The position numbers and the translations under genes are program-made. Under the pieces are notes generated by a model that had not been told where the DNA came from, did no database searches, and worked only from the letters and a program-made list of their open reading frames with translations. Shown piece after piece: positions 11,333 to 24,630 of a DNA stretch of 64,000 bases; position 1 is the stretch's first letter, and the number at the start of each line of letters is the position of its first letter. Location of the stretch: contig NC_065545.1 in assembly GCF_932294415.1 (NCBI RefSeq), positions 19,162,857-19,226,856 on the forward strand, written 5' to 3'. This stretch comes from Quercus robur. Taxonomy: Eukaryota; Streptophyta; Magnoliopsida; Fagales; Fagaceae.

Positions 11333-13073
11333 ATGGCTGGTAGTAATGAAGTCAACCTCAATGAATCCAAGGTATTTTTAGCTTCATATCTTGGGCTTGT
11401 TGTACTTTCCCTGCTTCCAGTGTATTGGTCCTATTGGTGGTGTTATGTTCTTAAAGTTTGGAGCTTGTATGATCATTTGGTTGATGGGTTTGTTTGATTT
11501 TGTATATTCTTCTATGTTGGTGTTTGGGTTTTGGGGCTGGAGTTTCGATTTTGGTGCCTTTCATTTTGAAGGAGTTGAATTGTTTCAGGTGCCATTTGTG
11601 CTTTTTTTAACTTTGAATTGTTTCCCATGTCTGTAATGGCTTTTTGGATGGTGCAATGAGTTGTAGATGTGATGGTATGGATCATGGATTGTGTTTGAGT
11701 CTCTTTCTTCTTTCTATTTCTTGAAGAAATTTTGTTGTTCTGGAAAATCCAACTTTGAGAAATTCGAGTTTGATTTGGTGCAAAAGTGGCAAATTTTCAC
11801 CATGTTAAATGGTTTCCTCTTTTTGTTTCATGTCTAAAATTTATTTTCTACTGCTTCTTCTCTTCACTGCTTAAAATTTCATGTGTTTTTCACCGTTGCC
11901 TTAGACATTTTCATAATTTTTCTGTTCTGGGTATGTTAAGAGTTTGTCGTATGCATACAGTCAATTTGGTTGTTACTACTTAGGCTCTATTAAGGTTCTG
12001 TAAACTGAAAATGGCATATTAGTTCTTATCCTTTCAATCTTTGAACTTTTTCTTTTTTCTTTTTCCTTTTCGTGTAGAGGGTTGTGCCACTCAATACATG
12101 GGTACTCATCTCCAATTTCAAGCTGGCTTACAATATCCTTCGCCGTTCTGATGGGACATTCAACCGTGAATTGGCCGAGTTTCTTGACCGCAAAGTCCCT
12201 GCCAATACAATCCCAGTCGATGGAGTTTTTTCCTTTGATCATGTTGATAGAGTCACCGGACTTCTTAACCGGGTTTACCAACCAGCCCCGGCAAATGAGG
12301 CTCAATGGGGCATATTAGAGCTTGAGAAGCCCTTGAGCACTACCAAGATTGTCCCTGTCATAATTTTCTTCCATGGTGGAAGCTTCGCACATTCTTCAGC
12401 CAATAGTGCTATTTATGACACTTTTTGTCGCCGGCTTGTGAGCATCTGCAAGGCTGTTGTGGTTTCTGTAAATTACCGCAGAGCACCTGAACATAGATAC
12501 CCCTGTGCATATGATGATGGTTGGACTGCTCTTAAGTGGGTTAAATCAAGAACATGGCTTCAGAGTGGGAAAGATTCCAAGGTTCATGTATATTTGGCTG
12601 GAGATAGTTCTGGTGGAAACATTGCTCACCATGTAGCAGTGAAGGCGGCCGAGGCAGAAGTTGAGGTATTGGGTAACATCCTTCTTCATCCAATGTTTGC
12701 TGGGAAAATTAGAACTGAATCAGAGAAAAGATTGGATGGTAAATACTTCGTTACAATTCAAGACCGCGATTGGTATTGGAGGGCTTATCTTCCTGAAGGG
12801 GAAGATAGAGACCATCCGGCAAGTAATCCATTTGGCCCCAGGGGAATAAGTATTGAAGGACTCAAGTTTCCCAAAAGTCTTGTTGTGGTTGCTGGTTTGG
12901 ATCTTGTACAAGATTGGCAATTGGCTTATGTGGAAGGGCTCCAGAAGGCTGGCCAAGAGGTAAAACTTCTTTACTTAAAGGAGGCCACCATTGGGTTCTA
13001 CTTCTTGCCAAATAATGACCACTTCTATTGCCTAATGGAGGAGATAAACAACTTTGTGAATCCTAACTGTTAA
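11333..13073 (+). CDS. GID1B: Gibberellin receptor GID1 (GID1b-type), two exons
   Basis: Soluble nuclear gibberellin receptor. When GA-bound, its N-terminal lid closes and it recruits DELLA repressors for SCF-mediated destruction. Exon 1 is 11333-11371 (13 codons); the intron is 11372-12077 (GT-AG, phase 0, the position conserved in plant GID1 genes); exon 2 is 12078-13073. The 344-aa length is typical. It has the hormone-sensitive-lipase fold: HGG oxyanion motif at residues 112-114, GDSSGG at 188-193, and Asp near 288. The third triad residue, His in active esterases, is Ile (about 318, in ATIGFY), as expected for a receptor rather than an enzyme. The lid holds TWVLISNFKLAYN. Words such as VQDWQLAYV and FYFLPNNDHF match the GID1b rather than the GID1a/c clade from memory. 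The C-terminus (FVNPNC) is shorter than in Arabidopsis GID1B. The frame is intact. Confidence 0.95.
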
Positions 13074-16000
13074 TACACTACTTAACCTCACCTACAACAG
13101 CCATACATAACAGAAGCTTGACACTTCACTTGGGTTCTTTTTTTCCCCCCTTTTGCAGTTATGGTGTGTAGTTATATACCTATATATGATTGTGTAGTAT
13201 TACTTCTTACTCCATTGCCATTCATGGTGATAAAGAGAGTTCTGCAACTCTGGGGGTTTGTTTGTTCTTGGTCTGGAAGATTACTGCCTATGTCTTTTAG
13301 GTACATAAATGTATTCTATCAGGGAAAGCCACTATCAGAAGCTCAGAAGTATCAGAACTCACTCATTTGATTTGTGAGATTTGGCTGAACCACCAGATAT
13401 AAACTTACCCTGGTTAACTTCCAGCTGCAAATAGAGAGAGAAGTATAGGGGTAATGTTTGGTGGTTGATCTATCTGTTTTAGTAAATGGATATATCATTA
13501 TAAGCACTAATTTCAGGACATGGACTGGAATGTATCCGTCATGTAATGAGTCATGTATGTTATACTTGTGTTCTAGTTATATAAAGATTTTGTTTGCTCT
13601 TTAGCCTTTATTATCATTTCTGATAGAGCTAATCCTTGTATTGTTTCTTTTGTCCTGTCATTTCTTTCACCGATGAAAATCTAAGCTTGGCTAGTTGTGA
13701 CCGTAATTCAAGTGCAACTTCTTGATATATGGCTCAGAATGTTGCCTTCACTTCTGGAGGTAGCGACAAGTTTAAAGCCAATTAACTTGTATAGGCATAT
13801 AGAGCAAGGCTTTCTAGTTTGGAACTGTATAACAAAGTTAATCCTGGATTTTACAAATGTTAAGCTCTGGATGGGAAAGTTACTTGTATCTAGACAGCAA
13901 ATTTTGTGGCTTCTTCAACATCCAGTGCAAGATTCATGAACACAATGCCTTTGCACATGTTGGATTACACACTTAAAACTTATTATACATCAACTAATGT
14001 GAAGATCCAATATTTTCACAACAGCTGACACCATAATTTTTGTAATTGGAACAAAATTTCTTTCATCTGGATCCACAACAAGTTTTGAAAAAGTATTGTG
14101 TTGTCTCGGTTACTTGAACCAGGTGCTTGAAAATCATATTTTAAAATCATCCATGCTAATAATAGATATTTCATAATCTAAGATTCTTATCTATAACTTA
14201 CGAATAAATTTCCAATCACGCGGGTCTTAAAGGCCACTTCCCTCTTTGGAATCATTTGGTGGGGGAAATTTTCTATAGCGCATGATAGTGAAATAGGTTA
14301 AGCATGATTCAGAAATAGGATAAGTAGTTGAATGCCACTTTGATGTTTTCCTCTCTCTTTGCATCCCATTAAGGATTAAACCTCAATTTGGCTACATAAA
14401 GTCAATGACAAATGTGAAAAGAAAAAGGAGGAAATGAAAGTGTTTCCATATTCATCTACTTGTAATTTGGCAAAGGCGTGGCGGACCATCCTAATGTCTT
14501 CACAAAGCCATAGACAAACCCCATCCAACAAAAGAAAGCTTCAAATTCTTGTAAGGAAAAAAAAAATGATTGGACATGAGTCTAAATCATGGACTTCTCA
14601 ATCTTTCTACGTCAATTTGATTAATTCTAGATGGGTTATTTGGAGTTTGGGATAACAGCAAATTCAGGAATTGGCTTTGTTTTGATGGGGGGAAACCCAT
14701 CTAGCAGTGGTTGGGAATTTTGGAAGTACTCTAAGGGACCACATTTGAAAACCCACCAAAAAAATATAAACAAAAACAAAAGAAAAGAAGAGATGAAAGC
14801 CAAGCCAAGCCCTTTAAAAAAAAATTAAAAAAATTTAACCCTGTTGGGAATTGGGATTGCTTCAAAGTGTTTTAGTGGACACTAAGTGGTAGGAACAGCT
14901 AAGCTTGGACAAGGACATGGAACCCTGTCTTCAAATTGACTTTCCTGGCATTTTGCTTAGAATATATGCTTAAGTTTGCATCTGTCAATCACCAAAATTT
15001 ATTCACTTTGGTATTGGACTTTTATATTTTTAATTTTGTTTTTCACCTTTCTTGTTCAGATTGTCTTAAGCTTTATCATGTCTTATTATGAACTGTCCCT
15101 TGTAAATTAGCTGTTTATGTTTTGAAAGTATACCCCTAATACGACATAATAAAGTCATTGTCAACAAATGCCTTTTCTTTATTGGAGATTATGGACAAAA
15201 ACCTTAATTTTGTTTGGTCAGTAGCTTACTTTTTATGATTAATCTATTTTGGTGGGTCATCCTTTTACGGTTTGTGTGTTTACACCATGATTATCCCAAT
15301 AACATGTCTTTAGTGGTTTAATCTAATATTATATTAATGAAAAACCTATAGTTTACCCTAGTTGATTCTAGGCTCTTTCAGACCAATTTGGTATTATTAG
15401 GTTTATCTCAACAACAACAAAAAAAAGGTTTATCCCCTTCAAGGACCATGTCAAATTGATTGCTTCTTTAATAACCCTTTTATTTTCTGTAGAAAATTCT
15501 TCTGCAAATTTAATTAAAGTTAAGATTAGAATAATAATACTATACATGAACAGCAAATGGAACATACATGGTAAATTCCTGTCCAACTTACACTATTTTT
15601 AAGAGTTATAAAGGAATGATAACAGATTTTTGCAATAAATTCAAATGAATAAACTTAAAATATCATTATCTACATGATTGACTTGTTAGACATACTTTAT
15701 GCAAAAGTAAACTTTATATTGATGAATTTGTGATAAGTTAAGAATAGTAAAAAGAGTCTTATGACTTAATGATATCATCCAGTCTTTCGAATAGGAAGAA
15801 TTTGGATTGAAATCTTTTCCCCTTTACTTATTATGAAACTGGATAATTATAACATGTTAACAGAATATCTTATGTATACTCTTCTTTTAAGATTTTGATT
15901 TGTTCCTGGTCATAAGAGATCAAAGACCAATTTGATTGGTTTTGCTTTTCCAATAAAAGAGAAAGCAAAAGTGACTTGCGTCTAATGTTGTCCCCATTAT

Positions 16001-16918
16001 GGGTGCAAATTAAGCAACTGTGTGCTGATTTGTGAGATAATTCCATGATAGTTTTTTTTTTTTTTTAAATATATATATCCATTTTATTGTTGACAATCTC
16101 ATAAAACGTTTTTCAGAACCAAGTTTCTTTTTCTTGGCTGGTAATTGTTATTTGTTTATGAGTTTATATATATATATATATATATATAAATAAGGGAGAG
16201 AATAGATGATAAATTAATAATGGCCTACAAAGAAAGGTAGAGAGATTTAAAAAAAAAAAAATTAACCAAAATAAATAAATAAATAAAAATAAATGTTACC
16301 CTTTTGTTTTTATTATTTTGTCACCTATGAGAGAGATCAGTAATAGAGCATGAGAAAATACAAAAACGGTTGCCTGTGTAATAAAACATGAATAAAACAG
16401 AAAGGTGGTGGTACAGAAAGAGTGAAGAGAATGTACAACAATAAAACAAGAGAAAATACAAAAATGACTGACACTATAATTGCACGAAAAAAGGGTGGGA
16501 ATGATAGGATAGCCAATTTCTTAGCCAAAAATAAATAAAAAGAAAAGAATCTACCATCTAGAAGGCTCTAGTCAGTGTACTTTAATAGAAAAGTTAAAAA
16601 ATTTCTAAGGTTATTTTATAGGCCTAACTTCTATGATTGAACAAAAACTTATTTTGTAGACAATCTCTCTCCCAGGTCACAATATTTACATCTCAAAAAG
16701 TGTACAAAGCTCAACAGAAAATAAGAAAAATGAGATAGTCTCATTAGATATTTTCTCGATTTGACAATAAAATGGGACAAATGAGACATAACGGACCAAA
16801 ATGTATCAAACTAGTTTTTAATTAACATCATGGAATAGTTTAACTTCGTACTAAAATTTCCATCATTAGAGACACTTTTTTTCCCCTAAAGATTTTTTTT
16901 TTTTTTTGGGTTACAAAT
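13074..16918. other. GID1 3' UTR followed by intergenic DNA
   Basis: The first about 500 bp after the GID1 stop probably hold its 3' untranslated region; no clear polyadenylation site can be assigned by eye. The rest is AT-rich with no recognisable protein. A frame at 13697-13939 has no family resemblance. A (TA)n microsatellite lies near 16167-16188. SINE-like box words near 15760-15830 could not be bounded. Confidence 0.55.
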
Positions 16919-17265
16919 AGCATTCTTAGCAAATATGTCAAATGCTATAATTTAATATCAAATTTTAAAAAAGCACCCTCCATCAAAGGTGCTAGATTTT
17001 ATTAATTTTGACATCTAACTACAGTGGAATAGAGATAGCAACCCACTATAGCAAGATATTAAAAAAAAAAATTGTTTGTTTAATGAAACACTATAGCAAC
17101 AATGGATGTAATTACTTATTTAAATGAATAAAGAATAAAAATGGAATATTTAAATAAAGTGGTAAAATAATAGAACCTTTGATATTGGATGTATTGTAAA
17201 GTGAGTTGTTAAAATTAATAAAATAACTTTTTGAGATGCTTTTATAGCATTCTTGATTAAAATGC
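16919..17265. mobile_element. Short MITE-like element (about 350 bp)
   Basis: The left end reads AGCATTCTTAGCAAATATG; the right end, read on the minus strand, starts AGCATTTTAATCAAGAATG. These form an imperfect terminal inverted repeat. The interior shares TACAGTGGAAT, an 'ACTATAGCAAGAT' block and a 'TGTATTGTAAAGTGA' block with the larger neighbour at 17269-18467, so the two belong to one family. There is no coding capacity. Boundaries are approximate and the superfamily (PIF/Harbinger-like is one option) is not settled, because no clean TSD was seen. Confidence 0.55.
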
Positions 17266-17268
17266 TTA

Positions 17269-18467
17269 GAGCATTCTTATCAAAGGTGCTAAAAATGCTA
17301 AATGCTAATTTTTAGCATTTTTAGCACCTCAAATGATAAAAACACACCTACATCAAACATGCTGAATCCTAAAAATTTAGCATTTAGTTACAGTGGAATC
17401 TCATCTTTGACACCCTACTGTAGCAAGATGCTAGAGTTTTTTAATATTTTTTTTCTTTTTCTCTCTCTCACTCTCTCTTGTGTCATGCCTTTCTTCTCCA
17501 CTGCTTTCCTCTCTCTCTTTTTCTCCTTCTTGATGCCTCTTTGTTTCTCTTTGACTCTTGATCTCCACTTCAACAACGGTGGGTGACGCGACGACGAGGA
17601 TGGCGCCGCTGTCACTATTTTTCCAAGGGCCTCGTCAAAGGTGTTGTGGACCTGTTCCCTGAGCGTGGCTTCCACCGCCAATGCCACGCTGGACATGAGA
17701 CGCTCTGAGTGTGGCTGGGTTGATTGAGGTTTGCTCGTCGCTTTTCATCGAGGGTGGGTTGTTTTGATTTTGTGATTTTGGTTGTTTTGTGGGTTTTGTG
17801 CTTTGATTTTGTTGGGTGTGATTTGATTTGTGATTTTGGTCTTCGTTGTGATTTTGTGATTCTTTGATTTGTCATTTTGTGGTTTTGTGGTTTTTGATTT
17901 CGATGGATGTGGTTCATGATTTTGTGATTTGATTGGTGGGCTTCTAGGTCTTTGTTGTGATTTGATTTTGGTTGGGTTTTGGCCATGGTGGTGTTGTGAT
18001 TTGATTTTGGCTGGGTTTCGGCAGTGGTGCGTGGTTGGAGGTGATGAGCTTGAAAAGCTTCGACCATGGAAGTTTAGAAGGAGAGCTCAATTTAGGAGGG
18101 CGGGCTCGAAGGGATGAGAAGGGTTTTAGGCTGAGAATATGGAGAGGGTGAGACTTAGGGTCGAACCACCATGGAGTGGTGGCGTTGATGTTTAGAGACG
18201 GAGCTTGGTGGCCAGCCATGAAGCACGGGTTTGAGAGCAAAAGATCAAAGAGAGGGAGAAGGTTCTAAATTTGTTGTATTGAGAAAGAGAGAGACAAAGG
18301 GAGAGAGAGGAAGAATTAAAAATAACAAAGAAAGAATATTTAAATGAAGTAGTAAAAAAAAATAGAAGTTTTGATTAAGTTGTATTGTAAAGTGATGTGT
18401 TAAACGTTATAAAGTTAGTTTTTTAAATGCTAAATACTAAAATTTTTACCATCTTTGATGAGAATGC
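17269..18467. mobile_element. Long MITE-like element with about 0.9-kb acquired interior
   Basis: The left terminus GAGCATTCTTATCAAAGGTG pairs with a right terminus that reads GCATTCTCATCAAAGATGG on the minus strand, an inverted repeat of several tens of bases. Outer segments (to about 17452 and from about 18334) match the short neighbour. The centre (about 17455-18330) is different: CT-rich, then GC-richer with CpGs, then a GT-rich imperfect tandem made of GATTTTGTGATTTTGG-like words, and it ends purine-rich. It contains open frames on both strands (for example 17615-18067 minus) driven by low complexity; none resembles a known protein. Possible explanations are gene-fragment capture (Pack-type) or a parental element from which the short copy was deleted. 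Confidence 0.55.
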
Positions 18468-21400
18468 ATAAAAGTGGGTCTCCTCTCCTTGTAAGACCAT
18501 CCATTTTATATTTTTTGCTCCGATGCTATATAAGTGAAATTGAAAAGGTAAAGAAAGTTGTCATGCACAAAACAAATATCAGCCATTGCCTCTAAGAAGA
18601 AAAATAAAAAAATTTAAAAAAAAATGTCAGAAATTTTTTTAGACAATTTTCGTGGCCACTGCTGATATGTCGGCGCTCTCGCATTTACTAAGCATTTATT
18701 AGTAACATAAGTATATAACATATTAAATGCATTACCAGAGCTCCTTTATTAGAGGTCGACTCTAAGTTGTAAAGATGTTTTTTCTCTCCTTAACAAGTAT
18801 GTTGTGTCCCCCTCAAAAAAAAAAAACAAGTATGTTGTGTCAAATCGCATGCCTTGCAATAAAGAATAAGGTACCATTACAATTATTTCACAAAAAATCT
18901 TATAAAAAAATAATGTTAGTGATTAGCTTATTCAAAACTATTAATTATTTGTCACTTGAGATTTGTTATGAAATAATTATAAAAATGTTGTGACATAACA
19001 TCTCTCTTAGAATAAATGTGACTAAGAATGTCAAACTGGGTTAAGAAATCTAAAATATTAATTTTAAAACCTCCATAATTTTTTTTTTTTTTTTTTTTGG
19101 TGATGTAACTTTTTGATATTTACATAAAAACAATAACAAATTATTGAAGGAAATTTGCCCATTCTATTACCATCATATTAAAAAGCACACTAACAACATA
19201 ACATGAGCACATTCTTCTCACTTGCTGAATATATTTATTGTAAAAATAATTAAAATGTCTAAATGCTTTTTTTTTTTTGGCTGAATTAAAATATCTAAAT
19301 GCTTAGCTTGTTGAATAAGATGCAAAACATATTTTGTTTGGATCTCCGTCAATGCGATGTTTTATCCTTAGCGTCCTTTCTTTTTAACTTGCTTTCATTT
19401 ACAAGTCTCTAGCATCCTTTCTTTTATCTTACACTCTCAATCATAAATCAAATAAATTTACAAAAAAAAAAAAAAAAAAAAAAAAAAGAAGCTATAATCT
19501 TTCGCTCTCACTTCTATTTAAGGGCCAACAATATATACACATCCTTTACAAATTACTACTCTTCAACATTAATGTAGTTTTACACCTTTTACATTACAAA
19601 CAAAACCAGCAACTTACTTTTCATTTAGTCAAGGTCATACATTTGAGCAAAAAAATTCGAACTTATTCGATGTTTTCATTCTGGAATAGTTAACTTCACA
19701 TGCATATAGGGAAATTCTCTGAAACATGAAAAACAAGACATATAGAGTTGAAAACTTACAGTCCAACCACCATAAAAGACAGAGCTTAAACAGAAAAGTT
19801 TGTTTTTACTTGGTAGTCAAGAAACAGTAAGCATCACTTTTTCTTTTAGGTTTTGTAATTTTCTTCTTTATGGTCTAGTAGTAGGTGTCTGCTCTAACTT
19901 TTGGTTGAGGTGCATATGCATGGTCCACAGTTTTTCTGGCATTAATAAAAGACTAAAACCACCACCACCATTTCACTGTTGCCCTGGTTGCTTAACCTTA
20001 AAGTCTCACCAAACTCAACAAGCCCACGGAAAAGGAATTAAAATGCGAAAAACAACAATAGAGATATGGAGTAGGAAGTAATGCAGGAACTAGAATATAA
20101 CGGAGGAACCCAGAAAAAAGAAAAAAGAAAAAAATAATATATGGAGGAAAGCAAGTAGGTAAATGACAAGGATTTGTAGGAGAAAGTGAGTGTGGAACAA
20201 TACATAGACACAAGTACAGATGTTTCCCCATGTTTCTGAATCATTCCTGTACAAACTCATTTGCTCTTTAATCTGCCCCCAGCCTCCTCCAGCATGTGTA
20301 GCAGTCTTGTTCAGTTGTTTTCCCTTGGTGTCACATGGGAAACAAAAATGGGGGTTTTACCAAGAAATGTTTTCCCTTAGTAGGGAACCAGAGTAATGGT
20401 AATTATGATTTATTCACACTTGGCCAGACCGCATTTCATGAATCTGGTTTTATTAGTTATTCCAAATCTCAAACTAAATACTCTAGATCCACTTGTATAT
20501 ACCCATCAAGATTCCAATAATGGCAGGAAATTATAAAATAGTATATGGGTGTGGTATTTTATTTGATTTGATTTTTTTTTTTTTTTTTGGAAGGGAGATT
20601 CAAATCCAAATTCACTCTTATTGGAGAATTAGATAGTAGTACCATTGAACTACAAAATTCTTTAACATGTGTTTTACTGAGAATTTAATAGTACCACTAA
20701 ACTACAAAACTCTTAATATGTGTTTTATTATTCTTCATGAAAGCACATCTAATATTATACTTTGTTATATGTGGTAGCCAAGAACTGAGAACTCAGACCC
20801 AAAAAGAAAATGCGTTGAGGGTGTTTGGTACACCAACTTAAACACACATTTTCAATTTTTAAACAACATTGCACGTATTTCCATACATTTTTTCACACAC
20901 ACGTATTTCCACATATGTTTTCAAACAACAAAATACATGTTTTCAAACATATGTACCAGAAACCCCCTAATTTACAAGTACAGAAATGCACGTAAACATA
21001 ACATTCCAGAATAACCCAACTCAATTTTCTCCTAGTCCTTGAATGAAGCAATCCTCACTTGCCCCAACAAATTGGGTAGGTCACCCGATTAACCTGGCGT
21101 CATTGTGATCCTCCGATCCATTCAATCACTTCAATGAAATGCCTTAGAAACCAACTCTGATGGAAACTCATAATCCTGTGAATAGCAATAGATCCAACTT
21201 ATTCATAGCCCAGCCGACCTTATTATCAATCTTATACTTTACACATGAATTGAATAATGCCGGTTATGTTAAATTTAGACCATATTTCACTTGCTAAAGA
21301 AATCAAAATAAGAACCTTAGAAGAAAAATTATGCAATACAACACCAGCAAATAGGTTTTGAATCTTGATATCAACATCTTTATTGTGGTGAACGGTAATC

Positions 21401-23208
21401 TCATCCACAAACCAAAGACTTCTGGCACAGGAATAAAGTCATCAATGTTTTTAAGATGCATTGATGGATTACCCATACTGCATTAAGAAAAATAACCATC
21501 ATTAGCAATTAGGTAACAAAGTATTGGGCTGCTTTTGTTCACAGAAAAACAGAGTAGCAGTATAAGCCCTCTAATAGTAAGCAAAAAGGCAACAGAGGAC
21601 TGTTAGAAAAATAATACTATTTTATTTTCCCATACTCAAAGACATCTTACAAGTTACAACTTCTATTGAAATCCCAAACTCTAAAAACACATTACAACTT
21701 CTATTGAAAATCCGCAAAAAGGACATGTATTGAGGAAAGCACTTTGCACACCAATGGACCATAGATGGATTTTATTAGAATTTTTTTTTTTTTAGAAAAA
21801 TGTTAAATTTTCAATTGGTATTACAAGAAGATTGAATTCATACTGTCTGAGATACTTTACACTGCAAAATCCAAAAATCAGCCTTGAGGTTAAAGGCCAT
21901 TGATTGAGAGGCTAAATCCTATCTTCCAAATATTGGTCTTGCTCTTGTTACAAGTATAATGAGTCATTTGACACATCTTCAGCATACCTCTTGCAGAATT
22001 ATACAAGAAATTTTTATACTCCCTGAATATAAGATCAATAGTCTCTCTTCTCTGTCCTGGTAGTATTCTACAAAGTCAGTTAATTAAGTCACATTGCAAG
22101 CAGTGAGCTGGGAATTTGTGCAGAAAAACACACTATCTTTCGTGTATTGGAGGGAATTGATTTCAACATTAGTAAGCATTCAGCACTTTGGTGGCCTTGG
22201 TCCATTAAACACTACTTTTCAGCAGTCTCTGCAAATCATATGCAGTTGATTAACACAGGTGCAAGTAAAAAAGATTTACAAGAGTAACTGAAAATTTCCT
22301 CATATGGTTTCAAGAATGAAAATTCAAATGGCATCACATATAGAAACTACATGCATATTCAGAACTTTTTACAGCCAGCGTAATCTTAATTAATCATTTT
22401 CATAAATAACAACAGGGCCAACATAATCATGTGCTCCAGGAACTTGAATGAATTTCACAACTTCTAGAGATAGTTAAAGCTAATCTGAACCTGACGAGAC
22501 TCTAGCAACAGCAAAGAACATGAATTTTGAGTTCAGATACTTCATACCAGAATTTTCTGACATCGAAGCTTAAAAGTAGAACCTTTCAAGCACTCAGAGC
22601 TTTCTGAAAACTACAAAACAATCCATAGAACATGAGTGCCACCAAGGCCACCCAATTATCAGATACACTAATGTCCATGATAGAGACATCTAAAACATAA
22701 TTTTTATAAATTCCAAAAGAGCGAATATGTTTTCTCAGTGAGAATATGAAAAGGAGTCGATCTGTCAATGGCATTGTCTCAGACACCACACAAGACTGTC
22801 AATGTTTTAACACGGTTAAAACCATGCTGAGAATTGATCTCTAATCATATTTGATTCTACCAGTATGGATAGCCTCAGGCCATCCCACCACTATTGCTCT
22901 TGATACATTTCTCTAGACCACAGGAAATTGCTTCATAGTGGTGGTCTGAACCATCCCATAAATCTACTTCTGAAATCTGCTTGAAACATGTGAGACTCAA
23001 GATTGTTTCCCTTGACAATAATATGATGCTGCCAATGATTGTTATTTGTTGTCATTTCAATTAAAAAAGTCATAATTTAATACTCCTATGTCCTAACAAT
23101 GGTTGGGATGGCACCCACTTAGCACATTGTATCTGAAAGTATTGGGTTTTGTTTATTATTCACTTCAAATTTCTTTTCCACAAGTATTATTCGTTTCAAA
23201 ATGTCATG
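18468..23208. other. Intergenic, no gene recognised
   Basis: No credible protein gene was found in 4.7 kb. The stretch contains A/T homopolymers (19081-19098, 19462-19487). A minus-strand SINE-like sequence lies at about 20568-20665: poly(T) on the left, a B-box-like GATTTGAATCTCC on the minus strand, and a TAGTTCAATGGTA A-box-like word. A similar fragment follows at 20680-20730. The segment 20000-23200 is less AT-rich than its surroundings and might include untranslated or non-coding exons, but nothing identifies them. Confidence 0.5.
20568..20665 (-). mobile_element. Possible SINE, minus strand
   Basis: A left poly(T) tract is followed by GGAAGGGAGATTCAAATCC, whose complement is a pol III B-box-like word, and by a complement of TAGTTCAATGGTA as an A-box-like word. 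The neighbouring sequence 20680-20730 repeats part of it (AGTACCACTAAACTACAAAA). No clear TSD was found. Confidence 0.4.
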
Positions 23209-23354
23209 CCAGCCTCATTACAATCTCTAAAGATGTGAAAGGGAGGAAGATAATTCTCTGAATCCAGATAGTAAACAAAAAGCCTCAATGCTTATTCCAT
23301 CCAGCCTCAGTACAATCTCTCAAGATGTGAAAGGGAGGAAGATAATTCTCAGAA
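23209..23354. repeat. 54-bp direct repeat flanking the LINE 5' junction
   Basis: Segments 23209-23262 and 23301-23354 are near-identical (three mismatches in 54 positions by hand alignment), 92 bp apart. The second copy abuts the first base of recognisable LINE sequence (23355). It lies just inside the proposed LINE target-site duplication GCTTATTCCA (23290-23299, and again at 27063-27072). The first copy is therefore the genomic original and the second looks like filler copied during LINE integration. Confidence 0.8.
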
Positions 23355-23355
23355 G

Positions 23356-24630
23356 CGAGAGGTTTGTAAAAATCTTCTTAAGGAGTGGAAGTGTGATATA
23401 GTTTGCTTTCAAGAAACTAAGATGTCTTCTTTAAACTCTTTTGTTGTTCGAAGCCTTTGGGGTAGTCCTTTCCTGGATTGGGTTGTTCTAGATGCAGTCA
23501 ACACTGCAGGGGGGGTGTTACTGGTTTGGGACGAGAGTTTTTGAAAAAGTTGATTGTGCTGTTGGGCGATTTTCTGTTAATGTTTTATTCAAGGGGGTTG
23601 TAGATGATTTTGTTTGGGCTTGTTCAGGAGTGTATGGGCCTAATGAGGATTCTCAGCGGGGTGCTCTGTGGGAAGAACTCTCAAGGATGCACTCCAGGTG
23701 GAATACGACATGGTGTGTTTTTGGGGATTTTAATACCATTCGATATCCAAGTGAGAGATTTGGTTGTGAGGCTTTTAGTCCGGCTATGTTTGCTTTTTCA
23801 GACTTCATTGAGGCGAATTACCTTGTGGACTTACCCCTTGAAGGGGCTTCGTTTACTTGGTTTAGAGATTCGGGTTCAGATTGTATGTCAAGAATTGATA
23901 GAACCTTGGCATCAGTGGATTGGGTGGATCACTTTGGAAACGTGTCTCAAAGGGTTCTCCCTCGTGTAGTTTCTGATCATTGCCCTCTGTTGGTGGTGGC
24001 GGGTAGTGTTAATAAAGGCCGGAGTGCCTTTAAGTTCGAGAATATGTGGTTGAAAGAAGAGGGTTTTGTTGAGAGGGTTCGACAATGGTGGAATGGGTAT
24101 TACTTTTCGGGTTCTCCTAGCTTTATTCTGGGGTGTAAATTAAAAGCTCTTAAAGAGGACTTGAAAAAGTGGAATAAGGAGGAATTTGGGGATTTGGCCT
24201 TTAGGAAGAAATGTCTTTTATCGGATTTGTTGGGTTTGGATGCTAGGGAGGACCTGTCAGGTCTTTCTCATGAGGATCAAACTCGTCGTACTCAGATTAA
24301 AGGAGAGATTGCACATCTTGCCTCTTTGGAGGAGATTTCTTGGAGACAAAAGTCCCGGTTCTTATTTGTGAAGGAGGGGGACAATAATACTCGCTTTTTT
24401 CATCGGGTTGCAAACTCTTATAGAAGAACTAATTATCTTCGGGGTATAGAGGTGGATGGTGTCCTATATGAGGATGAGGAAGAGGTGCGGTCTAAGGTGG
24501 TCCACTTTTATCAAAGTTTGTACACTGAGTCAGATACTTGGCGCCCTTCTATGGATGGATTAGAGTTTTCTAGCATTGAAGAGGACGAGCAGCTTGAATT
24601 AGAGAGGGACTTTTCTAAGGAGAGGTGGTA
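23356..24630 (+). pseudogene. LINE endonuclease domain and linker (broken)
   Basis: Exonuclease-endonuclease-phosphatase family domain used by LINEs to nick target DNA. Visible motifs are CFQETKM (23413 onward, catalytic Glu), YGPNE, FGDFNTIRYPSERFG (Asp/Asn pair) and SDHCPLL (Asp-His). The usual N-terminal WNxRG segment is absent because of 5' truncation. A one-base indel near 23535 shifts the frame shortly after DE of the VWDE word. The main frame then runs to a second frameshift near 24628. The region after about 24100 is the linker leading to the reverse transcriptase. Confidence 0.88.

Noticed and set aside
17302-18240. Several open frames on both strands in the MITE interior
   Set aside because: Composition is repetitive (GT-rich tandem, CT-rich tracts) and overlapping frames on opposite strands are equally open, as expected by chance in such DNA.
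22586-22789. A 67-codon minus-strand frame as a small gene
   Set aside because: No recognisable domain, signal or splice context.
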